DNA of 64,000 bases. Source: Nocardioides sp. Soil805. Its GTDB lineage: Bacteria > Actinomycetota > Actinomycetes > Propionibacteriales > Nocardioidaceae. Below are positions 32,077-39,350 of this stretch, piece after piece (position 1 is the first letter of the stretch; each line of letters starts with the position of its first letter). Below the pieces are notes generated by a model, which worked only from the letters and a program-made list of their open reading frames with translations, made no database searches and was not told the DNA's origin. The stretch covers positions 2,094,525 to 2,158,524 of the forward strand of contig NZ_LMSU01000001.1 in NCBI RefSeq assembly GCF_001429625.1. Reading direction: 5' to 3'. The position numbers and the translations under genes are program-made.

Positions 32077-33612
32077 TCAGCCGCCCATCGGACCGCCCAT
32101 GCCGCCGGCCGGCGCGTCGCCGGCCGTGACGGTGGTGACGGTGGTGTCGGTGCCGTCGACGGTGACCGTGTAGGTCGCGCCCTGCTCGACGGCGGCGGAG
32201 GAGTAGACGACCGAGGCGAAGTCCTTGGCGATCGTGTACGCCGCGACCTCGGCGCCGTCGGCGTCGGTGACGACGACCTCGGACCCGGCGGTGACGGTGC
32301 TGGGCAGGGCGGTGGCGATCCAGCCCTGTGCCGAGTCGGTCGACGGGGCGACCATCATCCCGGAGCTGCCGGTCGCGACGAGGGTGCCGCCGGTGACCTC
32401 GAAGGTCCCGTTGACGTCCAGGGCGCCGTTGCCGTCGGTGGTCGGACCGTAGACCGTGATGTCGCCGCCGGTGATGACCGCGTCGCCGTTGGAGTCGAGC
32501 CCGTCACCGCTCGACCACACCTCGAGGGTGCCGCCGTTGACGACGAGGTGCAGGGAGTCGTCGGCCGCCATCGCGCCGCCGCCGGGGCCGCCGGCGCCGT
32601 CCGTGGTGGCGCTGTCGTCGGAGCTGGTGCTGTCGGACGTGGCGACGTTGACCCCGTCGTCGGCCGAGTGCAGCTCGAGGTCGCCCTCGTCGAGGATGAC
32701 GAGGGAGCCCTCCATCGCCTCGGTCGACTCCGCGACGTCGATCGTCCCGCCGGAGACGAGCACCTGGACGCCCTTGATGCCGTCGTCCTGCGAGGTGACC
32801 TGGACCGTGCCGCCGGAGACCAGCACGAAGCCCGCGCCGGCGTCGGTGGTGTTGTCGGACTTGATCGCGTCGTCGACCGCGTCGACGGTGACGTCGCCGC
32901 CCGCGACGACGAGGTAGTCCTTGCCGATGATCCCGTCGTCGACGGAGGTGACCTCGATGGTGCCCCCGTTGATGACCAGGCCGTCCTTGCCGACGATGCC
33001 GTTGTTGGCGTTGCCGGTCACGCTCAGCGACCCGGAGCCGCCGATGGTGAGGTCGGCGGTGGAGTACAGGGCACCGGTGGGCGCCTCGTCGGAGGTGTCC
33101 GCGTACGTCGCCGCATCGGCGAGCGCGTTGTCGCTGCCGTCGGCGAGCACCACCACCACGGACGTGGCGTCCACGACGTCGATCGCGGCCGTGGTCGAGG
33201 ACGTGATGGTCGCGTCGTCGAGGACGAGACGTACGACGCCGTCCCCGGTGCTCTCGACGACGACCTGTCCGTCGAGCTCGCCGCTCAGCCGGTAGGTGCC
33301 GGCCGCGGTGATGGTGACGGTGCCGTCCTCGCTGGTGACCGCGTCGCTGTCGGCCGAGGCCGACGTCCCGGACAGGGCCACGTCGACGGTGTCGTCCTCG
33401 TCGTACGCCGTGTCGCCGGTCTCGACCTCGAGGTCGTCGGCCAGTGCCTCGGCCACCGTGGTGGCGTCGGCCGCCGTCGACGAGGAGGCGGACGAGGTGC
33501 TGCTGCTGGTCGTGTCGCCGGCAGTGCCGGCGGACACGGAGGTGCCGCAGCCGGCCAGCAGGACGGTGGCCGCGGTGAGGGCCGCGGCCTCTCGGAGCCG
33601 GGGGAGTCGCAT
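32077..33612 (-). CDS. Carbohydrate-binding DUF4353 lipoprotein
   Basis: The 511-aa protein has a lipoprotein signal (AALTAATVLLAGCGTS, lipobox LAGC), then a Ser/Thr-rich linker. A long right-handed parallel beta-helix-like region follows, with repeats of the form VINGGTIEVTSVDDGIIGKD, VSGGTVQVTSQDDGIKGVQV and VVNGGTLEVWSSGDGLDSNG. These NGGT...DDGI repeats are the hallmark of DUF4353, found with CotH kinases, VTC-domain and DUF4956 proteins. It ends in a Gly/Met-rich tail. The ATG at 33612 is fixed by the signal peptide. A VTC/DUF4956 pair is encoded at 44.3-45.7 kb. Confidence 0.88.
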   Translation of the reverse strand: MRLPRLREAAALTAATVLLAGCGTSVSAGTAGDTTSSSTSSASSSTAADATTVAEALADDLEVETGDTAYDEDDTVDVALSGTSASADSDAVTSEDGTVTITAAGTYRLSGELDGQVVVESTGDGVVRLVLDDATITSSTTAAIDVVDATSVVVVLADGSDNALADAATYADTSDEAPTGALYSTADLTIGGSGSLSVTGNANNGIVGKDGLVINGGTIEVTSVDDGIIGKDYLVVAGGDVTVDAVDDAIKSDNTTDAGAGFVLVSGGTVQVTSQDDGIKGVQVLVSGGTIDVAESTEAMEGSLVILDEGDLELHSADDGVNVATSDSTSSDDSATTDGAGGPGGGAMAADDSLHLVVNGGTLEVWSSGDGLDSNGDAVITGGDITVYGPTTDGNGALDVNGTFEVTGGTLVATGSSGMMVAPSTDSAQGWIATALPSTVTAGSEVVVTDADGAEVAAYTIAKDFASVVYSSAAVEQGATYTVTVDGTDTTVTTVTAGDAPAGGMGGPMGG

Positions 33613-33710
33613 CAGGGTCGTGCCTCTCGGGAGGGGGTGCGTGCGTGGGGTGCCGCGTCGGCGGCCCGTGGGAGCGATCGTGGTGAGCGGACCTGTCCGG
33701 GACGTGGCCT

Positions 33711-33732
33711 GACCTTGTGAGGTCCCTGTGAG
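33711..33732 (-). promoter_or_regulatory. Candidate response-regulator direct repeat
   Basis: On the minus strand, CTCACAGGGAC is followed directly by CTCACAAGGTC: two 11-bp units matching at 9 of 11 positions. They lie 99-120 nt upstream of the DUF4353 lipoprotein. An 11-bp direct repeat with a TCAC core is the form of OmpR/PhoB-type binding sites, including actinobacterial PHO boxes. Which regulator binds is not known. Confidence 0.4.
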
Positions 33733-33778
33733 GCGTCGACGGCCGTCACGGCCCCGACGGCCCGGTGCGCGGCGCTGC

Positions 33779-33807
33779 GGGGATGACGTGGTCCGGGGAT
33801 GACGTGG
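33779..33807. repeat. 13-bp direct repeat
   Basis: GGGGATGACGTGG occurs at 33779-33791 and again at 33795-33807, separated by TCC (16-bp period). It lies about 56 nt upstream of the epimerase-like gene at 33863. It may be a regulator site or simple duplication. Confidence 0.55.
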
Positions 33808-33862
33808 CGCCTCCACGGTGTTGTCGCAGGTGACCGTCGTCCCGATCATCGAGGAGTCCCCC

Positions 33863-34501
33863 ATGACCACAGTCGTCGTCTTCGGAGGCACCGGCTACAC
33901 CGGCGCGAACGTCGTCCGCGAGGCCCTCGCCCGCGGTTTCGAGGTCGTGGCGGTCAGCCGCTCCGCGCCCCGGGACCCCGTGCCCGGCGTCCGCTACGAG
34001 ACCGGACCGGCCGAGGAGGTCGCGGCCCGCGTCGTCCCCGGCGCGGACGCGGTGGTCGCGGCCCTGTCACCGCGCGGCGACATGGCCGGTCGCCTCGTCG
34101 AGGTGTACGCCGACCTCGCCCGTCAGGCCGCCGCGGCGGGCGCGCGCTACGTCCAGGTCGGAGGCTTCAGCTCGCTCCGCCCCGCGCCCGAGGCCCCACG
34201 TTTCGTCGAGGGCGAGATCCCCGCCGAGTACCTCGACGAGGCGCTCGAGGGCGAGGCCACCCGGGTGATGCTGGTCGACCGTGCACCGGCGGACCTGGAC
34301 TGGGTCTTCGTCAGCCCGGCCGGCGAGTACGGCGCGTGGGTCCCGGGCGAGCGGACCGACTCCTACCGGGTCGGCGGTGAGGTCGCGCTGTTCGACGACG
34401 AGGGAGGGTCCAGGGTCTCCGGCGAGGACTTCGCGGCCGCCATCGTCGACGAGATCGAGACCCCGGCCCACCACAGGGCGCACATCGGCGTCGTCGGCTG
34501 A
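33863..34501 (+). CDS. NAD(P)-binding epimerase/NmrA-like protein
   Basis: The 212-aa protein starts TTVVVFGGTGYTGANVVREA, the NAD(P)-binding Rossmann loop of atypical SDRs. It continues with ADAVVAALSPRGDMAGRLVE and ARYVQVGGFSSLRPAPEAP. It lacks the usual YxxxK, as do YwnB/SDR_a5-type proteins. GAGGAG lies 6 nt before the ATG, which fixes the start 15 codons into the open frame. It may be a redox sensor or flavin-reductase-like enzyme. Confidence 0.85.
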   Translation: MTTVVVFGGTGYTGANVVREALARGFEVVAVSRSAPRDPVPGVRYETGPAEEVAARVVPGADAVVAALSPRGDMAGRLVEVYADLARQAAAAGARYVQVGGFSSLRPAPEAPRFVEGEIPAEYLDEALEGEATRVMLVDRAPADLDWVFVSPAGEYGAWVPGERTDSYRVGGEVALFDDEGGSRVSGEDFAAAIVDEIETPAHHRAHIGVVG

Positions 34502-34545
34502 GCGTCGTCGGGGGGCGTCGTCGGGGGGCGTCGCCGGTGGGGCGA

Positions 34546-35028
34546 CTACACGCCCCGGTTGCGGCGGCGTACGGCGCGCCTCGGCCGGCCGCCGAGGTAG
34601 GAGCGGCCGGAGTCGACGAGGAACCCTTGGCGCAGCGCCTCCCGCCCGACCAGCATCCGGAAGCCCATCTCGTCGCGGCTGCTGAGCGTGACCTCCGCGG
34701 TGACGGTCCGGTCGAGCAGGCGCAGCGCCATCAGCACGACGTACCGCTCCTCGGAGTGCCCCGACGAGCTGCGGACCAGCCTCCGGTCGTGCACCGGGCA
34801 CTCGTGCCGGACGGTGTCCTCCTCCGAGCGCTGCCACGGCCGCAGGGAGAACCGCACCCACGGCTCGCCGTCGCGGGAGAACTCCGAGACGTCGAAGGCG
34901 TGCACGGACGAGGAGCGCGCCCCGGTGTCGAGCTTCGCCTTGATCCACTCCACCCCCGCGTCGGGGAGGGTGACCCACTCGCGCCAGCCGGCGACGGTGG
35001 TTGGATGGGTGTCGGCCACGCCCCCCAT
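34546..35028 (-). CDS. RimB-like ATP-dependent zinc protease (retropepsin-fold)
   Basis: The 160-aa protein has the aspartic-protease-like motif WIKAKLDTGARSSSVHA and the conserved FSLRPWQRSEEDTVRHECPV, EERYVVLMALRLLDRTVTAE and MLVGREAL. These define the RimK-associated putative ATP-dependent zinc protease family (COG4067), named RimB in Pseudomonas. It is divergent from the RimK gene with 33 nt between starts, supporting a functional pairing. ATG 35028 is chosen; ATG 35049 is an in-frame alternative reaching almost to the rimK leader. Confidence 0.9.
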   Translation of the reverse strand: MGGVADTHPTTVAGWREWVTLPDAGVEWIKAKLDTGARSSSVHAFDVSEFSRDGEPWVRFSLRPWQRSEEDTVRHECPVHDRRLVRSSSGHSEERYVVLMALRLLDRTVTAEVTLSSRDEMGFRMLVGREALRQGFLVDSGRSYLGGRPRRAVRRRNRGV

Positions 35029-35061
35029 CCAATCAGGCCCCCATCCCATTCAGGTGGAAGA

Positions 35062-36255
35062 GTGAAGCTCGCGATCCTGTCCCGCGCCCCACGGGCGTAC
35101 AGCACCCAGCGCCTGCGCACGGCCGCCCTCGACCGCGGGCACGAGGTCAAGGTCCTCAACACCCTGCGCTTCGGCATCGACCTGTCGGGCAAGGAGCCGG
35201 ACCTCCAGTTCCGCGGCCGGCAGCTGTCCGACTACGACGCGGTGCTGCCGCGCATCGGCAACTCGATCACCTACTTCGGCACCGCGGTGGTGCGCCAGTT
35301 CGAGCAGATGGACGTCTACACGCCCAACACGGCGTACGGCATCTCCAACTCGCGCGACAAGCTGCGCGCGACCCAGATCCTGTCCAAGCACGGCATCGGG
35401 ATGCCGGCGACGACGTTCGTGCGCGACCGCGCCGACGTGATCCCCGCGATCGAGCGCGTGGGTGGCGCCCCGGTCGTCATCAAGCTGCTCGAGGGCACCC
35501 AGGGCATCGGCGTGATCCTGGCCCCCGACATCAAGGTCGCCGAGGCGATCATCGAGACGCTGCAGAGCACCAAGCAGAACGTCCTCATCCAGCGCTTCGT
35601 CAAGGAGAGCAAGGGCCGCGACATCCGGGCCCTCGTGGTCGGCGACCGCGTGGTCGCGGCGATGCGGCGCGTCGCGCAGGGCGACGAGTTCCGCTCCAAC
35701 GTCCACCGCGGCGGGTCCGTCGAGCCGGTCGACCTCGACCCGGCCTTCGAGGAGGCGGCCGTCCGCTCCGCGCAGATCATGGGCCTCAAGGTCGCCGGCG
35801 TCGACATGCTCGAGAGCAACGACGGCCCCCAGGTGATGGAGGTCAACTCCTCTCCCGGCCTCGAGGGCATCGAGACCGCGACCAAGCTCGACGTCGCCGG
35901 CGCGATCATCGACTACATCGACAACCAGGTCGCGTTCCCGCAGATCGACGTGCGCCAGCGGCTCAGCGTCTCGACCGGGTACGGCGTCGCGGAGCTGCTC
36001 GTCCACGGTGACGCCGACCTCGTCGGCAAGCCCCTCGGCGAGTCGGGCCTGGCCGAGAAGGACATCTCGGTGCTGACCCTGCACCGCGGCACGTCGGTGA
36101 TCCCCAACCCGCGGGCCAGCCACGTGCTCGAGCCCGAGGACCGGTTGCTGTGCTTCGGGCGACTCGAGGAAATGCGCTCGATGATCCCCGAGCGCCGCAA
36201 GCGCCGGCAGAAGGTCAAGAAGCTCCCCAAGCACCCCATCCACGAGCAGGAGTGA
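35062..36255 (+). CDS. rimK: RimK-type ATP-grasp glutamate ligase fused to RCK_C domain
   Basis: Residues 1-300 are a complete RimK: KLAILSRAPRAYSTQRL start, DAVLPRIGNSITYFGTAVVR, ATP-grasp loop KLLEGTQGIGVILA, metal-binding MEVNSSPGLEGIE. E. coli RimK ends about there; this protein continues for 97 residues. The extension, GVAELLVHGDADLVGKPLGE then LAEKDISVLTLHRGTSVIPNP and EDRLLCFGRLEEM, is a TrkA_C/RCK_C ligand-binding domain. A Lys/Arg-rich tail follows. RimK adds Glu residues to ribosomal protein S6 in gamma-proteobacteria; the target here is unknown. The GTG start has a weak GGTGG box. Confidence 0.92.
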   Translation: MKLAILSRAPRAYSTQRLRTAALDRGHEVKVLNTLRFGIDLSGKEPDLQFRGRQLSDYDAVLPRIGNSITYFGTAVVRQFEQMDVYTPNTAYGISNSRDKLRATQILSKHGIGMPATTFVRDRADVIPAIERVGGAPVVIKLLEGTQGIGVILAPDIKVAEAIIETLQSTKQNVLIQRFVKESKGRDIRALVVGDRVVAAMRRVAQGDEFRSNVHRGGSVEPVDLDPAFEEAAVRSAQIMGLKVAGVDMLESNDGPQVMEVNSSPGLEGIETATKLDVAGAIIDYIDNQVAFPQIDVRQRLSVSTGYGVAELLVHGDADLVGKPLGESGLAEKDISVLTLHRGTSVIPNPRASHVLEPEDRLLCFGRLEEMRSMIPERRKRRQKVKKLPKHPIHEQE

Positions 36256-36305
36256 GCGCTGCACACGTGGACCGGCACCCCGTCCGGGCCCGCTAGGGTC
36301 GGCCC

Positions 36306-36593
36306 ATGACCGACGGATCGGGACGGGAGTCAGGGGAGCCGGGACTCCGCGAGGACATGGGCTTCTGGGGACGCAGCGCGCTCGGCGACCTGGCCGACGA
36401 GGCGCGGTACGCCGCGGTGTTCCTCGCCGTCATGGTGCCGGCGGGCGTGATCGGCTACCTCGTCGACGGCGGTGCGGGAGCGGTGGTGGGTGCCATCGTC
36501 GGCGCCGCGCTGGTCTTCGCCTGGATGGTGCTGTCGGTCGCGTGGTCGCTGGTGGGCAGGCTGCGCGGGCGAGGCGACCGGGACCGTCCCTGA
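36306..36593 (+). CDS. Small two-helix membrane protein
   Basis: The 95-aa protein has a soluble acidic N-terminus and two transmembrane segments (YAAVFLAVMVPAGVIGYLVD and AVVGAIVGAALVFAWMVLSV) ending in a basic tail. The general form resembles AtpZ/AtpI-like or DUF small membrane proteins, but no specific family is recognised. The ATG lies 50 nt after the RimK stop in the same direction, so it may be on the same transcript. Confidence 0.65.
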   Translation: MTDGSGRESGEPGLREDMGFWGRSALGDLADEARYAAVFLAVMVPAGVIGYLVDGGAGAVVGAIVGAALVFAWMVLSVAWSLVGRLRGRGDRDRP

Positions 36594-36624
36594 CCCGGCC
36601 GCCCCTGATCGTTGGGGCCGCGCG

Positions 36625-37398
36625 TCAGCCCGTGGAGGGCACCGTGGGTGCTCCCGGGAACGACGGCGCGTCGTTGCCGTAGTTGTACTTGATGTTGCCC
36701 AGGCCGTAGAGCGGTCCCTTGTAGTCGCCGTCGAGCTGGGTGATGGCCCGCACGATGGGCTTCTCGACGGCGGCCTTGAAGAGGAACTTCTGCTTGAAGC
36801 TGAGGGTCTTGAGCCACGCCTTGTAGGCCTTGATGGCGGCGGCGACCTTCTTGAGGGCGGCCGCGACCTTGCGGAGCAGGTTGGCGATCTTGGCCCCGGT
36901 GACCCCCGCCTTGGCGGCCGCCGCCGCGGCCCCGGCCGCTGCCGAGGCGCCGAAGGTGAAGACGGCGCCGGCCGCGCTCACCGCCAGGCTGATCGCGGCC
37001 CACTCGACGAGCTCGTAGACCAGCTGCTGGCACAGCTGCTCGGCGTTGTGGACCTCCTCGGCCGCCTGGTCGAGGAACCCGCTCACCCCGTCCATCTGGC
37101 CGGCGATCTGGTCCATGTAGTCGGCGAGCTCGGCGACCGCCGCGCGGTAGGACTCGCCCGAGAGGCCCCGCCACCCGTCGCTCGTCAGGTCGGCGGCGTC
37201 GACCTCGTACTGAGAGATGGCGCGCATGCTCTCGGCCATCCCCTTCCACTTTCCCGAGGTGTCGTAGACGGCCTGGGCGTCGCCGGTGACGGAGTCCCAC
37301 TTGTCGACCAGCGGGTTGAGCAGCGGCTTCATGATGGAGTAGATCGCGTCGAGGAATCCCGACATCCACTCCTCGGTCTTGGACGCGTTGTCGCTCAT
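36625..37398 (-). CDS. WXG100/CpnT-N-terminal-like protein (copy 2)
   Basis: The 257-aa protein has helices with DGWRGLSGESYRAAVAELAD, containing the W-R-G turn and a Tyr, as in WXG100-type type VII secretion substrates. It then has VEWAAISLAVSAAGAVFTFG and ASAAAGAAAAAAKAGVTGAK, a hydrophobic hairpin, followed by a Lys-rich helix and a Pro/Asn-rich end. It is homologous to 29573-30361. It is the last gene of a three-gene operon with overlapping stops and starts (YbaB-like, LPSEE protein, this). No toxin domain is attached; it might be a channel-forming or carrier subunit. Confidence 0.72.
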   Translation of the reverse strand: MSDNASKTEEWMSGFLDAIYSIMKPLLNPLVDKWDSVTGDAQAVYDTSGKWKGMAESMRAISQYEVDAADLTSDGWRGLSGESYRAAVAELADYMDQIAGQMDGVSGFLDQAAEEVHNAEQLCQQLVYELVEWAAISLAVSAAGAVFTFGASAAAGAAAAAAKAGVTGAKIANLLRKVAAALKKVAAAIKAYKAWLKTLSFKQKFLFKAAVEKPIVRAITQLDGDYKGPLYGLGNIKYNYGNDAPSFPGAPTVPSTG

Positions 37399-37715
37399 CA
37401 GGCACTTCCCAGCATGGCGGTGAACCGCTCCGCGACGTTCTCGTCGGTGGCGATGAACAGCTTCTTGACCAGCTCCACCCCGTCGGCCAGGGCCGCGCAG
37501 GAGGCGACCGCGTCGGCGAGGATCTCGCGGGTCTCGTCGGTGGCGTCCTGGAAGCCCGACTCGATCTCCTCCGACGGCAGGATCTTGCCGAGCGCACCGG
37601 CCGGGATGGTCGCCCCGGCCCGGGTCTGCTCGACGTCCTGGACCATGTCCTTGACGGAGTGCTGGTGCTCGGTGGCGCCGTCCATGACGGCGTACTCGAC
37701 GTAGAGCTCGGACAT
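37398..37715 (-). CDS. Small helical T7SS-associated protein, LPSEE family (copy 2)
   Basis: The 105-aa all-helical protein shares VEY, ALGKILPSEEIESGF and a common helical pattern with the product of 29229-29576. Its stop and the downstream start overlap as ATGA, and its own start overlaps the YbaB-like stop. Translation of the three genes is therefore coupled. It could be a chaperone-like or heterodimer partner of the WXG100-like protein. No catalytic motif is visible. Confidence 0.7.
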   Translation of the reverse strand: MSELYVEYAVMDGATEHQHSVKDMVQDVEQTRAGATIPAGALGKILPSEEIESGFQDATDETREILADAVASCAALADGVELVKKLFIATDENVAERFTAMLGSA

Positions 37716-38110
37716 CACCGCACCTCCGCACGGAGGGCGTCGAGCTGCTCGCGGACGCTGGTCCGGTCGGCCTCGGAGACCGTCCCGCGCATCATCGCGT
37801 CGAGCTCGTCGGCCGGGACGACCTGGCCCACGACCGCCTGCATCCGCTGCGAGGCCTGGACGGTGGCGTCGCCGATGGCCGCCATGATGTGGTCCGCCAG
37901 CTCGTCGGGCGGCAGTCGCGTCGCCTCCGCGTCGAGGTGCAGCCGGGTCGGCATGCCGGCGGGCGTCACGCGGACACTGACCAGGCCGCGGGCGGCCTCG
38001 GCCTCGCCGTACACCTGGGCCAGCTCGTCCTGCATCTGCTGGATCGCCTCGAGCTGCCGGATGCTCTCGCCGCGCAGCTGCTCGACCCACTGGTCGGAAG
38101 ACTCGGTCAT
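37715..38110 (-). CDS. YbaB/EbfC-like DNA-binding family protein
   Basis: The 131-aa protein has an N-terminal coiled-coil-like helix (GESIRQLEAIQQMQDELAQV), a three-stranded beta part (LVSVRVTPAGMPTRLHLDAE) and a C-terminal helix. That is the YbaB fold. Divergent YbaB proteins, such as EspL, are common in type VII secretion loci, where they act as chaperones or regulators rather than nucleoid proteins. It is the first gene of the operon, with an AAGGA box ahead of the ATG. The first cassette at 29 kb lacks this gene. Confidence 0.82.
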   Translation of the reverse strand: MTESSDQWVEQLRGESIRQLEAIQQMQDELAQVYGEAEAARGLVSVRVTPAGMPTRLHLDAEATRLPPDELADHIMAAIGDATVQASQRMQAVVGQVVPADELDAMMRGTVSEADRTSVREQLDALRAEVR

Positions 38111-38205
38111 GGTGAGGTCCTTTCCCCCTTGGGCTGTCGGTCGGAGCCCTCGGTGGCGCTCGCGGAGGGACGGTTCCTCGCAGGAGGGGACTTCAAACGT
38201 CCGAG

Positions 38206-39255
38206 TCAGTAGCCGCCGGCGGGCGGCTCCATCTCGCCGCGGATGCCGAGCAGGCGCACCGGCCGGTCGTCGTCGAGGGCGAGGTAGAGCTCATGGGCGG
38301 TGCGCGAGAGGACGTCGGCGTCGTACGTCGGGACGGCCAGCTTGCGCACCTTGGTGAAGGTGAAGAAGGGCTTCACCCGCACCTTGAGGTGGACCCGCAT
38401 CGCCGCGCGCTCCTCGCGGCGCAGGTCGAGGACCACCTGCTCGGCGAGCGCCCGGAGCGCGTCCGGGACCTCGGCCGGGTCGAGGTCGCGCTGGTACGTC
38501 GTCTCGTGGCCGTGCGCGCGGGCCACCCAGGGGGTGTCGTCCGGCCAGGCGCGCCCTCCGCCGCGACCGAGCCGACCGACGTGACCGCCGCCGGCCGGGC
38601 CCAGCTCGGCGACCAGCACGTCCTCCGGGGCGCGCGCCAGCTCGGCGACGGTGTGGATGCCGAGGCCGGCCAGCCGTGCGGAGATCCGGGGGCCGACGCC
38701 CCACAGCGCGGTCGTCGGTCGCTCGCCCATCACCTCGAGCCAGGTGTCGCGGGTGAGGCGGAAGGTGCCTCGGGGCTTGCCGAAGTCGGTCGCGGTCTTG
38801 GCCCGGACCAGGGTGTCGCCGATGCCGACCGAGCACCACAGGTCGGTGGCGGCGAGGACGGCCCCCTGGACTTCCCGGGCGGTCGCCTCCGGGTCGTCGG
38901 TGTGAACGCCGACGAAGGCCTCGTCCCAGCCGAGCACCTCGACCACGGCACCCGGGAGGTCGCGGAGCGTCTGCATGACGCGTGCCGACGCGGCCTCGTA
39001 GACCGGCCGGTCGACCGGCAGCAGCACCGCCCCGGGGGACCGGCGCGCCGCGACGCGCAGCGGCATGCCCGACCGCACCCCGTGCTCGCGGGCCTCGTAC
39101 GACGCGGTGGACACCACCGCGCGCTCGGTCGGGTCGCCGCGCCCGCCGACGATCACCGGCAGGCCCACCAGCTCGGGCCGGCGCAGCAGCTCGACGGCGA
39201 CCAGGAACTGGTCCATGTCGACGTGCAGCACCCAGCGTGGTGCGGTCGCGGTCAC
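38206..39255 (-). CDS. Y-family DNA polymerase IV, DinB2 type
   Basis: The 349-aa polymerase has the palm motifs HVDMDQFLVAVELLRRPEL (catalytic Asp13, Asp15) and EVLGWDEAFVGV (Asp/Glu pair), an HhH thumb (LWGVGPRISARLAGLGIHTV) and a little-finger domain (MRVHLKVRVKPFFTFTKVRK). The steric-gate position, normally Phe or Tyr, is Leu18. Mycobacterium DinB2 has the same Leu and the same GWDEA form and can insert ribonucleotides. No beta-clamp motif is obvious at the C-terminus (EMEPPAGGY). No SOS box is visible upstream. Confidence 0.93.
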   Translation of the reverse strand: MTATAPRWVLHVDMDQFLVAVELLRRPELVGLPVIVGGRGDPTERAVVSTASYEAREHGVRSGMPLRVAARRSPGAVLLPVDRPVYEAASARVMQTLRDLPGAVVEVLGWDEAFVGVHTDDPEATAREVQGAVLAATDLWCSVGIGDTLVRAKTATDFGKPRGTFRLTRDTWLEVMGERPTTALWGVGPRISARLAGLGIHTVAELARAPEDVLVAELGPAGGGHVGRLGRGGGRAWPDDTPWVARAHGHETTYQRDLDPAEVPDALRALAEQVVLDLRREERAAMRVHLKVRVKPFFTFTKVRKLAVPTYDADVLSRTAHELYLALDDDRPVRLLGIRGEMEPPAGGY

Positions 39256-39350
39256 GGACCCATGATGCGCGCCCCTTGTGCGTCGCAGGCTCCTTTGGTG
39301 ATGTGGTGCCCCACGGGCACGGCCATGGCCCGCGACGCGAGGAGACCCGG

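Noticed and set aside
33779..33807. Operator for the epimerase gene
   Set aside because: A 13-bp direct repeat with 16-bp period does not match a known site type; listed only as a repeat.
39256..39350. SOS box upstream of the DinB2-type gene
   Set aside because: No TCGAAC-N4-GTTCGA-like sequence is found in the 95-nt gap.
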